A stretch of DNA of 64,000 bases from Kibdelosporangium philippinense. GTDB lineage: Bacteria > Actinomycetota > Actinomycetes > Mycobacteriales > Pseudonocardiaceae. Below the pieces are notes generated by a model. The model did not search any database. It was given only the letters and a program-made list of their open reading frames with translations, and had not been told where the DNA came from. Location of the stretch: positions 511,501 through 575,500 of the forward strand of contig NZ_JAJVCN010000005.1 in NCBI RefSeq assembly GCF_021390435.2. The letters are read 5' to 3'. Below, piece by piece: positions 27,440 to 36,109 of the stretch. Every line of letters starts with the position of its first letter. Position 1 is the first letter of the stretch. Made by a program: the position numbers and the translations under genes.

Positions 27440-28453
27440 TTATCCGTGAGCGCCCAATTCCAGATAGACCGCGAACGTTCCGAGCCAGTGGTCGGCCATA
27501 TAGCCGTGGCCGAAAACGTAGTCCCAGCCGACTGAGGAATGCGCCTCGAACGCGTCCCACCCCAACGACGCGTACCGATGTGAAGACGGCAAAGCTTGAG
27601 CGATGGCGCGCCACGCCCAAGCCCGAGACAAAATCAGGCCAGCCAAATGCGAGCCATAAGCATCAGCAGGGTTGTCCACGGGAACGGGCTCGCGCAGGAT
27701 CTGCCAGCGGGAGGCGGCAAGGTCCGGCAGGAGAGCGTCAAACCACTTGGCGAACCCTGGGCCGTCAAGGACCCGGCGCATCAGGTCCGCCTCGGCCAGC
27801 ACGGGGGAGAGAAAGTCGACCGCGTCCGGCTCGAAACCGCCGTATCCAACGTCGTCGACGTACCACCGCAGCGCCGCGGAGGTGCACGCTTCGGCGAGTT
27901 CAACGTCGCCAGTCGCGCGTGCAGCGTCCAGGACGTGTCCAACTGCGAACGCCGTGTTTGAGTGCGTGCCGACCCGGACGGGGAAGCGTGCGTCCCGGAT
28001 CCAAGCGAGCCAGTTTTCCCGGAGAACGTCACTCAGCGGAGTCACCGACCATGGGGTCGTGGCTAGTTCCGCGTCCAATGTCAACAGCCACGCCCAGCCA
28101 TACGGGCGCTCCCAGTGGCGGCCAGCGCCGGTTTTGAAGAACGCCGCCTCTGTCGCGCAGGCCTCGGGGGTGATCAAGGCGCTGAGCACGGATTTCGCCG
28201 AGGCGGCGTCGGGTAAGTCCGGGTCGTGGCGCAGCAGCCGGGCCATCAGCCAGGTCTGGTGCACGCATGAATGCCAGTCGAACGAACCGGCGAAAACCGG
28301 GTGTAGTGTCCGGTGCGGCACCAGGTCGGCAGGGCCGCTGATCGTCCTTGTCCAATGCACTGGGTAGTCACGTTGGACGTTCGCGACGGCGGTCGTGAGC
28401 AGTCGGTTCGCGGTCTCCCGGGCCAACCGGGTCGGGTGTGGGTGCGGGGACAT
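27440..28453 (-). CDS. DUF2891 family protein
   Basis: The 337-residue protein begins at ATG 28453 (MSPHPHPTRLAR); a TTG nine bases upstream is rejected. It matches the DUF2891 family: FAGSFDWHSCVHQTWLMARLL, FFKTGAGRHWERPYGWAWLL and RVGTHSNTAFA. Repeated Trp and His in an all-helical pattern resemble an (alpha/alpha)6 barrel and suggest a sugar- or glycan-acting enzyme, but no activity is established. It is divergent from aroG over about 56 bp and convergent with metH. Confidence 0.75.
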   Translation of the reverse strand: MSPHPHPTRLARETANRLLTTAVANVQRDYPVHWTRTISGPADLVPHRTLHPVFAGSFDWHSCVHQTWLMARLLRHDPDLPDAASAKSVLSALITPEACATEAAFFKTGAGRHWERPYGWAWLLTLDAELATTPWSVTPLSDVLRENWLAWIRDARFPVRVGTHSNTAFAVGHVLDAARATGDVELAEACTSAALRWYVDDVGYGGFEPDAVDFLSPVLAEADLMRRVLDGPGFAKWFDALLPDLAASRWQILREPVPVDNPADAYGSHLAGLILSRAWAWRAIAQALPSSHRYASLGWDAFEAHSSVGWDYVFGHGYMADHWLGTFAVYLELGAHG

Positions 28454-28497
28454 GACGTCCAATCCTGCCTGACGCCGAAACTCCCTTGCCGACCTTT

Positions 28498-28510
28498 TAG
28501 GCTAGGGGCG
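28498..28510 (+). promoter_or_regulatory. -10 element of a probable leaderless aroG transcript
   Basis: TAGGCT (28498-28503) is followed by 6 nt and the GTG start of aroG. The GGGG inside the spacer is too close to the start to act as a normal Shine-Dalgarno. Confidence 0.45.
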
Positions 28511-29898
28511 TGAACTGGACCGTGGACGTGCCTGTGGACACGCTTCCCGAACTGCCCCCGCTGCCGCCGCACCTGCGCAAGGCGCTCGACGAGGCCCTGG
28601 CCAAACCGGCCGCGCAGCAGCCCGAGTGGCCGGACCAGGATGACGTGCGCAAGGTGCGCACCGTGCTCGAGTCTGTGCCGCCGATCACCGTGCCCGCTGA
28701 GATCGACCGCCTGCACGTCCGCCTTGCCGAGGTCGCGAACGGCGAGGCGTTTCTGCTGCAAGGCGGCGACTGCGCGGAGACGTTTGCCGACAACACCGAG
28801 CCGCACATCCGCGGCAACATTCGCACGTTGCTGCAGATGGCCGTCGTGCTCACGTATGGCGCGAGTCTGCCGGTGGTGAAGGTCGGCCGGATCGCGGGCC
28901 AGTACGCCAAGCCGCGTTCCGCGGCCACCGACGCGCTCGGCCTGCCGGTTTACCGGGGTGACATCGTCAACTCCCTGGTCGCCACGCCTGAAGCGCGCGT
29001 GCCGGACCCGTCACGCATGATCCGTGCGTACGCCAACGCGGGCGCCGCGATGAACCTGCTGCGCGCACTGACCGGTGCGGGCATGGCTGGCCTCGCGATG
29101 GTGCACGACTGGAACAAGGACTTCGTGCGCACGTCCCCGGCCGGTGAGCGCTACGAGGCACTGGCCGCCGAGATCGACCGCGGCCTGCGGTTCATGCAGG
29201 CCTGTGGCGTGCACGACTACTCGCTGGAGCACACCGAGATCTTCGCCAGCCACGAGGCGCTGCTGCTCGACTACGAGCGCGCCCTGCTGCGAATGGACAC
29301 AAGCAGCGAAGAGCCGAAGCTGTACGACCTGTCCTCGCACTTCGTCTGGATCGGCGAGCGCACAAGGCAGCTCGACGGCGCGCACATCGCGTTCGCCGAA
29401 CTGCTGTCCAACCCGATCGGCCTGAAGATCGGCCCGACCACCTCGCCCGAGCTGGCGGTGGAGTACGTCGAGCGCCTCGACCCGCACAACAAGCCGGGCC
29501 GCCTGACGCTGATCAGCCGGATGGGCAACCACAAGGTCCGCGACGTGCTGCCGGGCATCGTGGAGAAGGTCGAAGCGTCCGGGCACAAGGTCATCTGGCA
29601 GTGCGACCCGATGCACGGCAACACCCACGAGTCCTCGACCGGCTACAAGACCCGGCACTTCGACCGGATCGTCGACGAGGTCCAGGGCTTCTTCGAGGTG
29701 CACCGCGGCCTCGGCACGCACCCCGGCGGCATCCACGTCGAGCTGACCGGCGAGGACGTCACCGAATGCCTCGGCGGCGCGCAGGAGATCTCCGACACCG
29801 ACCTCGCTGGGCGCTACGAGACCGCGTGCGACCCGCGCCTGAACACCCAGCAGTCCCTTGAGCTGGCATTCCTGGTCGCGGAGATGCTGCGTTCCTGA
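28510..29898 (+). CDS. aroG: class II DAHP synthase
   Basis: The 462-residue protein is a type II 3-deoxy-D-arabino-heptulosonate-7-phosphate synthase, the first step of the shikimate pathway, joining phosphoenolpyruvate and erythrose-4-phosphate. Diagnostic segments are LLQGGDCAETFAD, RIAGQYAKPRS, HDYSLEHTEIFASHEAL, WIGERTRQLDGAH, and CDPMHGN, with metal ligands in Cys, His, Glu and Asp. Its length and N-terminal extension match the M. tuberculosis enzyme (Rv2178c), which has allosteric aromatic-acid sites and binds chorismate mutase. It is followed by palindromic repeat copy C as a terminator. Confidence 0.95.
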   Translation: MNWTVDVPVDTLPELPPLPPHLRKALDEALAKPAAQQPEWPDQDDVRKVRTVLESVPPITVPAEIDRLHVRLAEVANGEAFLLQGGDCAETFADNTEPHIRGNIRTLLQMAVVLTYGASLPVVKVGRIAGQYAKPRSAATDALGLPVYRGDIVNSLVATPEARVPDPSRMIRAYANAGAAMNLLRALTGAGMAGLAMVHDWNKDFVRTSPAGERYEALAAEIDRGLRFMQACGVHDYSLEHTEIFASHEALLLDYERALLRMDTSSEEPKLYDLSSHFVWIGERTRQLDGAHIAFAELLSNPIGLKIGPTTSPELAVEYVERLDPHNKPGRLTLISRMGNHKVRDVLPGIVEKVEASGHKVIWQCDPMHGNTHESSTGYKTRHFDRIVDEVQGFFEVHRGLGTHPGGIHVELTGEDVTECLGGAQEISDTDLAGRYETACDPRLNTQQSLELAFLVAEMLRS

Positions 29899-29911
29899 AT
29901 AACCCCAGGTC

Positions 29912-29969
29912 AACCCTCGTGAGCGGTTAGCCGTGTTCTAACACGCCTAACCACTCACGAGGGTTTTTT
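29912..29969. terminator. palindromic repeat copy C with T-run
   Basis: 19-bp arms with one mismatch (29912-29930 and 29947-29965) plus an inner 6-bp stem and CT loop form a long hairpin followed by TTTTTT (29964-29969). It begins 14 bp after the aroG stop and ends next to the stop of the convergent kinase gene. AACCCCAGGTC abuts it at 29901-29911. Confidence 0.9.
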
Positions 29970-31889
29970 CTAGCTGTCGAAGAAGTTCACGCCTACTCGG
30001 ACCGTCGAGCCCTTCTGGACACGCTCCCCGGCGTTGGGGCCCTGCGCGAAGATCCGCCGGTTGCCACGGTTGTCACCGAACGCGACATCCAGCTTCAAGC
30101 CCAGTTTTTCCAGCTGGTCCCTGGCCTCGTTGACGCGTTTGCCGTTCAGGTCCGGCACAGTCACCGCGTTCGACACGAACAGCGTGACCTTCTTGTCCTG
30201 CGCCACGGCCCCAGCGTCCGGGTTGGACGAAATCACGCGGCCGCCTTCGATCCGCTCGTCGAACCGCGTGCTCACCGTGACGGTGTAGCCAGCTTCCTGG
30301 ACCAGCTCACGCGCCTCGGCCTCGGTCTTGCCGCGCACGTCCGGCAGCGGCTTGAGCGGGGCGGGGCCCTTGCTGAGGATCAGCGTGACCTCTTCGCCGA
30401 GCTTCAGCTGTGTCCCCGGGCTGGGGGACAGGCTGATCACGCTGCCCTTGGGCACGTTGTTGTCGAACAAGTCCTCAGCCGGGTTCAGCTTCGACCTGAG
30501 TTCCTGACCCTGCAACGCCTTCTGCACGTCGGCCACGGTCGCGCCAGGTTCGACATCGGGCACGATCGGCGGGCCCGTGGAGACGTACACGTTCACGCCG
30601 GAGCCGGGGATGAGCGTGCCGTTTGGCGGGTCGGTCCTGATCACCTTGTTGCGCTGGACGTCGTTGCTGCGGACCTTGACCACCGTCGGGATCAGCTTGG
30701 CGTCCTCGATCCGTTGCACCGCGGACACACTGTCGTCGCCGACCACGTTCGGGATCGCGACCGGGTCCGGCCCGCTGGTCAGGATCAACGTCGAGACGAT
30801 CGCGATCACGGCAAGCACAGCTGCGGCGATGCCCCACTTGGGGATCGGGAAACGGCGCTTGCGAGGCGGTTCCTTCTTCTTGTCAGCCGAACGGGGAGTC
30901 CTGGTGGGAACGTCGCTGCGCGACATGGCCCGCGTCCCCTGCGGACCAGGCGGGGTCGTCGCGACGGGAGCAGGCGTGACGGGCGCGACCTGCACCGTCG
31001 GCATGTCGGTGGCGACGCGAGGCGCGGTCTTCGTGCCATGCACCGAAGCGGGGATCGGCACGAGCGGAGCGCCGATCGCGAGCCGGACCCGCTCGACTTC
31101 CGCCAGGAACGCGCCAGCGTCGGCCGGACGCGCCATCGGGTCACGCCGAGTCGCGCGCACGACCAGTTCGTCCAAAGCCTGAGGGATCCCGGGCGCGGAC
31201 TGGCTCGGCGGCGGCACGTCGTCGTTCACGTGCCGATACGCCACCGAAATCGGGGTGTCCCCGACGTACGGCGGCTGGCCGGTCAGCATCTCGTACAGCA
31301 GCAGGCCAGCGGCGTACACGTCGCCGCGGGCCGTGGTCACGCCGGTCGCGACCTGCTCGGGCGAGAGGTAGGCGACCGTGCCGAGGATGACGCTGTTGCT
31401 CGTGTTGTTCGAGCTGGCCATCGCCTTGACCAGGCCGAAGTCGCCGACCTTGACCACGCCGTTCTTGCCGATCAGCACGTTCTCCGGCTTGACGTCCCGG
31501 TGCACGAGCCCCGCCTGGTGCGCGGCGGCCAGCGCCGAGAGCACCGGTTCGAGCACCGACAGCGCCAGCGGGATCGTCAGCCGACCGCGTTCGACCAGCA
31601 GGTCACGCAAGGTGCCGCCGTCGACGAGCTCCATCACCAGGAACACGTGATCGCCGTCGAAGCCCTGGTCGTGCACGGCGATGACGTTGGGGTGGTGCAG
31701 GCTCGCTGCGGCTCTCGCCTCACGTTCGAACCGGTCGACGAACGACCGGTCCTCGGCGAACCGGTGATCCATCACCTTGATCGCCACCGGCCGCTCAAGA
31801 CGCGTGTCCATGCCACGGTAGACCGCCGACATACCGCCGCGGGCCAGCGGCGCGTCGACCCGGTAACGCTGCTCGAGCAACGTCGCCAT
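29970..31889 (-). CDS. pknL: Ser/Thr protein kinase with PASTA domains (PknL-like)
   Basis: The start is set at ATG 31889 (MATLLEQRYRVDAPLARGGM); upstream in-frame residues lack homology. The N-terminal 270 residues are a Hanks-type kinase with GGMSAVYRG, AIKVM, HRDVKPENVLI and DFGLVKAM. A juxtamembrane linker is followed by one TM helix (WGIAAAVLAVIAIVSTLIL) and four extracellular PASTA repeats (for example IPNVVGDDSVSAVQRIEDA), which bind muropeptides or lipid II. It is a membrane sensor kinase. It is divergent from the gene at 32000, whose mycobacterial homologue Rv2175c is a PknL substrate. M. tuberculosis PknL itself lacks PASTA repeats, so this is a longer form. Confidence 0.88.
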   Translation of the reverse strand: MATLLEQRYRVDAPLARGGMSAVYRGMDTRLERPVAIKVMDHRFAEDRSFVDRFEREARAAASLHHPNVIAVHDQGFDGDHVFLVMELVDGGTLRDLLVERGRLTIPLALSVLEPVLSALAAAHQAGLVHRDVKPENVLIGKNGVVKVGDFGLVKAMASSNNTSNSVILGTVAYLSPEQVATGVTTARGDVYAAGLLLYEMLTGQPPYVGDTPISVAYRHVNDDVPPPSQSAPGIPQALDELVVRATRRDPMARPADAGAFLAEVERVRLAIGAPLVPIPASVHGTKTAPRVATDMPTVQVAPVTPAPVATTPPGPQGTRAMSRSDVPTRTPRSADKKKEPPRKRRFPIPKWGIAAAVLAVIAIVSTLILTSGPDPVAIPNVVGDDSVSAVQRIEDAKLIPTVVKVRSNDVQRNKVIRTDPPNGTLIPGSGVNVYVSTGPPIVPDVEPGATVADVQKALQGQELRSKLNPAEDLFDNNVPKGSVISLSPSPGTQLKLGEEVTLILSKGPAPLKPLPDVRGKTEAEARELVQEAGYTVTVSTRFDERIEGGRVISSNPDAGAVAQDKKVTLFVSNAVTVPDLNGKRVNEARDQLEKLGLKLDVAFGDNRGNRRIFAQGPNAGERVQKGSTVRVGVNFFDS

Positions 31890-31999
31890 TCCAAGCCCGC
31901 CTCTTTCCTGCACGTGTGCGATCGTACGGATCGGTTTGCTCCTTGTGGGTCGGCCTGCCTCATTTCTCATACGTGTGGCGTGTGGCATCGTGTTCATTC

Positions 32000-32368
32000 G
32001 TGAGTGCGATTCCCATTGCTGACGATGTGCTCGACCCAGCGGTGGAGGTGTTGACCCTGCGTCAGGTGGCCGACCGGTTCGGCCGTCCGGTCAGCCGCGT
32101 CCAGCAGGCCCTTCGGGACCACCAGCTGATCGCGGTGCGCAGGAAGGGCGAGCTGCTGGTCCCCGCGGTCTTCCTGACCGACAACGACGAGCTGGTCAAG
32201 GGCCTGTCCGGGACCATCACCCTGCTTAACGACTCCGGCTACTCGCCGAGCGAGATCCTGCGGTGGCTCTTCACCGCTGACGAGTCGCTGCCGGGCACGC
32301 CGATCGACGCGCTGCGCGGCGACCGGGGCCGTGAGGTCAAGCGCAGGGCCCAAGCCCTGGCGTTCTGA
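32000..32368 (+). CDS. Rv2175c-like DNA-binding protein
   Basis: GTG 32000 (MSAIPIADDVLDPAVEVLTLR) is preferred over the longer frame from 31916. The 122-residue product has a winged-helix-type core (LTLRQVADRFGRPVSRVQQALRDHQLIAVRR) and a C-terminal part (LLNDSGYSPSEILRWLFTADESLPG). In mycobacteria the homologue binds DNA and is phosphorylated by the divergent kinase PknL, which lowers DNA binding. The same arrangement exists here. Its last 130 bp overlap the 3' end of the phytoene synthase gene on the other strand. Confidence 0.82.
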   Translation: MSAIPIADDVLDPAVEVLTLRQVADRFGRPVSRVQQALRDHQLIAVRRKGELLVPAVFLTDNDELVKGLSGTITLLNDSGYSPSEILRWLFTADESLPGTPIDALRGDRGREVKRRAQALAF

Positions 32369-33255
32369 CCTGCTGCTTTCGTCGCGGCGGGCAAGGCGAC
32401 CATGAGTCGTTGCCCGGTCGGGACGACCGCGCGCCGGTTGAGGACCTCGTAGTCCGCGGCGACGATCTCGTCGAGGATTCCTCGATACAACCTCGCTGCG
32501 GTGCTGACGCACGGCCTTGACCAGGGCCGCAGCATCTCGATGCCAGGCTCCGCGCGCCGGTAGATCGCGAGCGTGCGCGCGACCATATGGGCTAGCGCCC
32601 TGCGTACGTACGGGTCATGCCGTCCTGTCCTTCTGGCCCAACGCAGGCGGTCGCGGTCGACGCCGAACGCGGCCAGCTCGTCCATTGGCAGGTACACGCG
32701 GCCGCGGTCGAGGTCTTCGCCGACGTCCCTGAGGAAGTTCGTGAGCTGGAACGCCTCGCCGAGTGCGGCAGCGTACGGCTCGGCCTCCTTGCGTGGCGAA
32801 ACCGTGCCAAGCACCGGAAGCATTTGCAGGCCGATCACGCTGGCTGAGCCGTAGACGTACTCCGCCAGCTCCGCGTAGGTCTCGTACTGCTTGACGTGCA
32901 GGTCCATCCGCATCGACGAGAGGAAGTCGGTGAACAGCTGCCGGTCGATCCGGTAGCGGCGGACGGTGTCGGCCAGCGCGCGCAGCACGGGCTGATCGCC
33001 GTCCCACATGGTCCGCTGCAGCGCCAGCAACTCCATGGTCTGCTCGGATTTCGGCAGCGTGCCGTCCACGATGTCGTCAGCGACGCGCGCGAAGCCGTAC
33101 AGCGCGTGCACGGCGGGGCGGTCGGCGATCGGCAGCAGCCGCGTAGCCAGGAAGTAGGTGCGGCCGTGGCTCGCGTTGATGGCTTTGCTTGCGGCGTACG
33201 CGGCGCGCAGATCGGGGTCCGTGATCCCGGCGGCGTCCAGCTCACGGTTACTCAT
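32239..33255 (-). CDS. crtB: phytoene/squalene synthase family protein
   Basis: The 338-residue protein has the two Asp-rich motifs of head-to-head prenyl synthases: ARVADDIVDG near the N-terminus and LRDVGEDLDRGRVYLP mid-protein, plus YVYGSASVIGLQMLPVLG. With GGPP synthase (37573) and CrtI (36110) on the same strand, phytoene synthesis is the likely role. The basic C-terminal tail, about 40 residues beyond the fold, is encoded by DNA antisense to the Rv2175c homologue and looks disordered. It starts 12 bp downstream of the alpha-galactosidase stop, so the two may share a transcript. Confidence 0.85.
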   Translation of the reverse strand: MSNRELDAAGITDPDLRAAYAASKAINASHGRTYFLATRLLPIADRPAVHALYGFARVADDIVDGTLPKSEQTMELLALQRTMWDGDQPVLRALADTVRRYRIDRQLFTDFLSSMRMDLHVKQYETYAELAEYVYGSASVIGLQMLPVLGTVSPRKEAEPYAAALGEAFQLTNFLRDVGEDLDRGRVYLPMDELAAFGVDRDRLRWARRTGRHDPYVRRALAHMVARTLAIYRRAEPGIEMLRPWSRPCVSTAARLYRGILDEIVAADYEVLNRRAVVPTGQRLMVALPAATKAAGQNARAWALRLTSRPRSPRSASIGVPGSDSSAVKSHRRISLGE

Positions 33256-33267
33256 GACAAGGTCATG

Positions 33268-34584
33268 CTAGGTCACCTTGATAAGCCGTGATCCGTGTGC
33301 CGGGATGCCGGTCGCGGCCCAGCTGTTGGTGAAACTCCCCAGGTCACCGCGGGCGACCAGGTCGCGGACCCGCCTGCTGCCGCCCAGTCCGATGTCGCTC
33401 CAGTTCACTGTGATGTTCGCCGGGGACGAGCCGAGGTTGTACACAGCGACCACCCACGACCCGTCTTGCATCCGTTTGCGCCATTTCTGCAGGGTGCCGC
33501 CGGTGATCCGCTGCGGAAGGACTCCGGCCTGGTCCACGGCGATCACCTCAGGGTTGGTCAGGATCGCCTGTGCCGCGCTGTCCAGGAAGTAGATGTCACC
33601 GCCGACGTACAGCGGAGCCGAGGCCATCGACCAGAAGGTCATCACGCTTTGCCGTTCGGTGTCGGTGATGCCGTCCTGGATACCCTGGCCCTTGTTGTTC
33701 GAGATCGGCATGGAGTCGAGGTCCGGCCAGAAGTTCGGGCCGACGTCGCTCAGCCAGCCGGGCAGGTCGGCCCATCGGTCGTCCACCGAGCTGGTCCAGG
33801 TCGCGACCGTGTCGCAGTAGCACTCGATGTCGGTGTCGACCCGTACGCTGTTGGCGTTGGGGCGTAACCCGGGCGCGGCTTGGCGATCCACCGGCCAGGC
33901 GCTCGCGGTCAGCCACATCGTGCGGCCGGTCCGGTCGATCGCCCTTGACCAGGCCTGAATGTCCGGAACGTTGTCGATCGTGACGCCGTCGATCTTGATG
34001 AAGTCCACGTTCCAGGACGCGAACCTGGCCACGATCGAGTCGACGTACGCCTGCGCGCACGGGTTCGAGTAGTTGATCTTCCAATGGCTGCCCCACTTGT
34101 TGTTCGCGGTCAACGGCTGGACCGCGATGTCACGGGTGCGACAGTTGGTGCCTTGGATGGGCAGGTTGCGGTCGTAGACCGCGTGGTCGAGGCCGGCGGG
34201 CTGGTAAAGGCCCATCTTGAGGCCCTTGCCATGGATGTGGTTCGACAGCGACGGCAGTCCGCTGGGGAAACGTGTGGGGTCCGGGTCGGGGATGCCGTTG
34301 CCGTCGAACCGCGCGACCCAGCCCAGCGAGGCATTCCAGCCGGAGTCCAGATTCACGTACGTGTAGCCGGCCGGTGCCAGCTTGGCGGCCAACGCGTCGG
34401 CGGCGTTGCGGAGATTGCCCTCGTTGAGCCAGCTCGTGCCGTAGGTCGGGCAGGTCGACGACTGGACGCTCCAGCTGCTCCAGCCCATGAACGGCCGCAG
34501 CGAGAAATCGCTCTTGGCTTGCGCGGGAACGCTGGTCAGGCCGAGGATCACGGCAGCTGACAGCAGGATTTTGGCGTAGCGCAT
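33268..34584 (-). CDS. secreted GH27 alpha-galactosidase-like enzyme
   Basis: The 438-residue protein has a signal peptide (ILLSAAVILGLTSVPAQA) and a GH27 TIM barrel: MGWSSWS, YTYVNLDSGWN, FIKIDGV with the likely nucleophile Asp, and the acid/base region in DSMPISN. A C-terminal beta-sandwich follows (SWVVAVYNLGSSPANITVNW). Family members release alpha-galactose, or N-acetylgalactosamine, from oligosaccharides and glycolipids. The ATG has AAGGAAGG 7 nt upstream. A palindromic operator lies at 34619-34639, so it is probably inducible and separate from the lipoprotein gene. Confidence 0.82.
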   Translation of the reverse strand: MRYAKILLSAAVILGLTSVPAQAKSDFSLRPFMGWSSWSVQSSTCPTYGTSWLNEGNLRNAADALAAKLAPAGYTYVNLDSGWNASLGWVARFDGNGIPDPDPTRFPSGLPSLSNHIHGKGLKMGLYQPAGLDHAVYDRNLPIQGTNCRTRDIAVQPLTANNKWGSHWKINYSNPCAQAYVDSIVARFASWNVDFIKIDGVTIDNVPDIQAWSRAIDRTGRTMWLTASAWPVDRQAAPGLRPNANSVRVDTDIECYCDTVATWTSSVDDRWADLPGWLSDVGPNFWPDLDSMPISNNKGQGIQDGITDTERQSVMTFWSMASAPLYVGGDIYFLDSAAQAILTNPEVIAVDQAGVLPQRITGGTLQKWRKRMQDGSWVVAVYNLGSSPANITVNWSDIGLGGSRRVRDLVARGDLGSFTNSWAATGIPAHGSRLIKVT

Positions 34585-34618
34585 GGCAGGGCCTTCCTTG
34601 GCAGGGGTAGGAAGGATT

Positions 34619-34639
34619 AATTAACTTCGTTAGTTAATT
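34619..34639. promoter_or_regulatory. AT-rich operator palindrome upstream of alpha-galactosidase
   Basis: AATTAACT (34619-34626), 5 nt, AGTTAATT (34632-34639) is a perfect 8-bp inverted repeat 35 bp before the alpha-galactosidase start, in the lowest-GC spot of the region. The symmetry suits a dimeric repressor such as a LacI, GntR or ROK protein. No regulator gene adjoins it. Confidence 0.55.
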
Positions 34640-34672
34640 TGTTACATCAACCTTACAACCCCAGGTCAAGCC

Positions 34673-36046
34673 CTACTTAGGGGAACAACCGACCCATTGG
34701 GCGGGCGGGCACTGCCCGACGCGGCCACGGTAGGCATCGACGAGCTGACGAGCCAAAGCGTGCGCGGAAGCCGGGTCGCCGGTGGCCGCGACCTCGTCGA
34801 CGACACAGCCCGCCGTGCAGAACTTCAGCTGCTCATCCGGGATTTTCCGCCAGTCTGAGCCGGTCGCGACGCCGTACTTCCAGATCTGCTTGTCCTGCGT
34901 GCCCGCGTCGTCGCGGATCACGTACACGTGCTGGTTGCCTTGCACGTTGGCCACGGGAGTCTCCGCTGACGTGGCCAATTTGCGCAGTCCGGTCGGATCA
35001 GGCGGCGTGACAAGCGCCATGGCGGTCCATTCGGCGCCGTACGGGTGCTGCCCGGCCACGGACTGCGCGCGCCGGTAGAACTGCGTCCACTGTGGCGAGG
35101 ACAACGTGCACGTCGCACTGCCTGCCTGGCCTGGCTGCAACGGGCCGACCCGGCTCTCACACGAACCGATCACGTTGCCGCCGCCGGTCCACGTCGCCTT
35201 GACCGCGACCCTGGCGGCCTGTTTGCCGACGTTGGTCAGCTCGACCGCGATCGAGCAGCTGTTCGCGGTGCAGTTCTGGAACTTGTACGTGCCCTGCTTG
35301 ACCCCGGTGAACGGGTCGTACGCGGTTTCCAGCTCGGCGGCCTTGCCCGCGAGGTCCCGGTAGAGCGCGGCCATGTCGCTGGTCGCGTCCGAAACGCTGA
35401 ACGCCAGGTCACGCACCTTGGTCGGGTCCGTCTTGCCCGACTTGGTCAGGTCGAACCGGGCCAGCCCGTACGGCGGGTTCACGCCGAGATACAGCACACC
35501 GGTGTCGGTCGGCACCTCGATGACGTCCTGACCGGCCAGTTTCGTGCGTTTGGCCGCGTCGGGCGCCTGCGCGGTGACCGGCTTGCCGAACATGCCCGAC
35601 AGGGTCTCGGTGTCAAAGATCCGCTCGATGTCGACGCCGAGCAGCACACCGGGCGCCTTCACCCAGTGGTCGGCCACGGTCGGCGCGGTCGAGTCGGGCA
35701 CGCCGGACAGCTTGAGCCAGAAATCCAGTCCGGCCTTGAGATACAGCGTGTGGTCGACGACCAGGACGGTCGCGGGCAGGCCGTTGACCGACAGCTCGCC
35801 GATCGCTTCACCGGCCTTGGTCACCGTGACCTGCATCGTGACGTTGTCGCCTGCGGGCGCGGTCAGTGACCCGTTGTAGCGGACCGCACCGGCGCTTTTG
35901 AGGTCCACAATGGATTGCTCGACCGCTTCGGCAACGACGAGTTTCGGCGCGGACGCTGGCGCGTCAAGCGGTGGATCATCGCTGGTGCACCCGGTGGACA
36001 ACAGCAGGATTGCCCCCAACAGGGTGCCAAATCCGTGCCGTATCAC
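34673..36046 (-). CDS. LppX/LprG-like lipoprotein
   Basis: The 457-residue protein begins MIRHGFGTLLGAILLLSTGC, a lipoprotein signal with lipobox LSTGC. Residues about 35-230 resemble the LppX_LprAFG fold that binds lipids (VRYNGSLTAPAGDNVTMQVTVT, VNGLPATVLVVDHTLYLKAG). The remainder has Cys pairs (FQNCTANSCS; SCESR...SATCTLSS; FCTAGC) and a helix-rich tail. It probably carries a lipid or glycolipid at the outer membrane face. The GTG start has TACCGT 7 nt before it, hinting at a leaderless start. It lies between crtI and the galactosidase in a same-strand run. Confidence 0.72.
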   Translation of the reverse strand: MIRHGFGTLLGAILLLSTGCTSDDPPLDAPASAPKLVVAEAVEQSIVDLKSAGAVRYNGSLTAPAGDNVTMQVTVTKAGEAIGELSVNGLPATVLVVDHTLYLKAGLDFWLKLSGVPDSTAPTVADHWVKAPGVLLGVDIERIFDTETLSGMFGKPVTAQAPDAAKRTKLAGQDVIEVPTDTGVLYLGVNPPYGLARFDLTKSGKTDPTKVRDLAFSVSDATSDMAALYRDLAGKAAELETAYDPFTGVKQGTYKFQNCTANSCSIAVELTNVGKQAARVAVKATWTGGGNVIGSCESRVGPLQPGQAGSATCTLSSPQWTQFYRRAQSVAGQHPYGAEWTAMALVTPPDPTGLRKLATSAETPVANVQGNQHVYVIRDDAGTQDKQIWKYGVATGSDWRKIPDEQLKFCTAGCVVDEVAATGDPASAHALARQLVDAYRGRVGQCPPAQWVGCSPK

Positions 36047-36109
36047 GCGTTCAACGGTAGTTGACTACTGGCCGAAGTCGACTCGACGGCCCAGTCCGGC
36101 ACAAATTCG

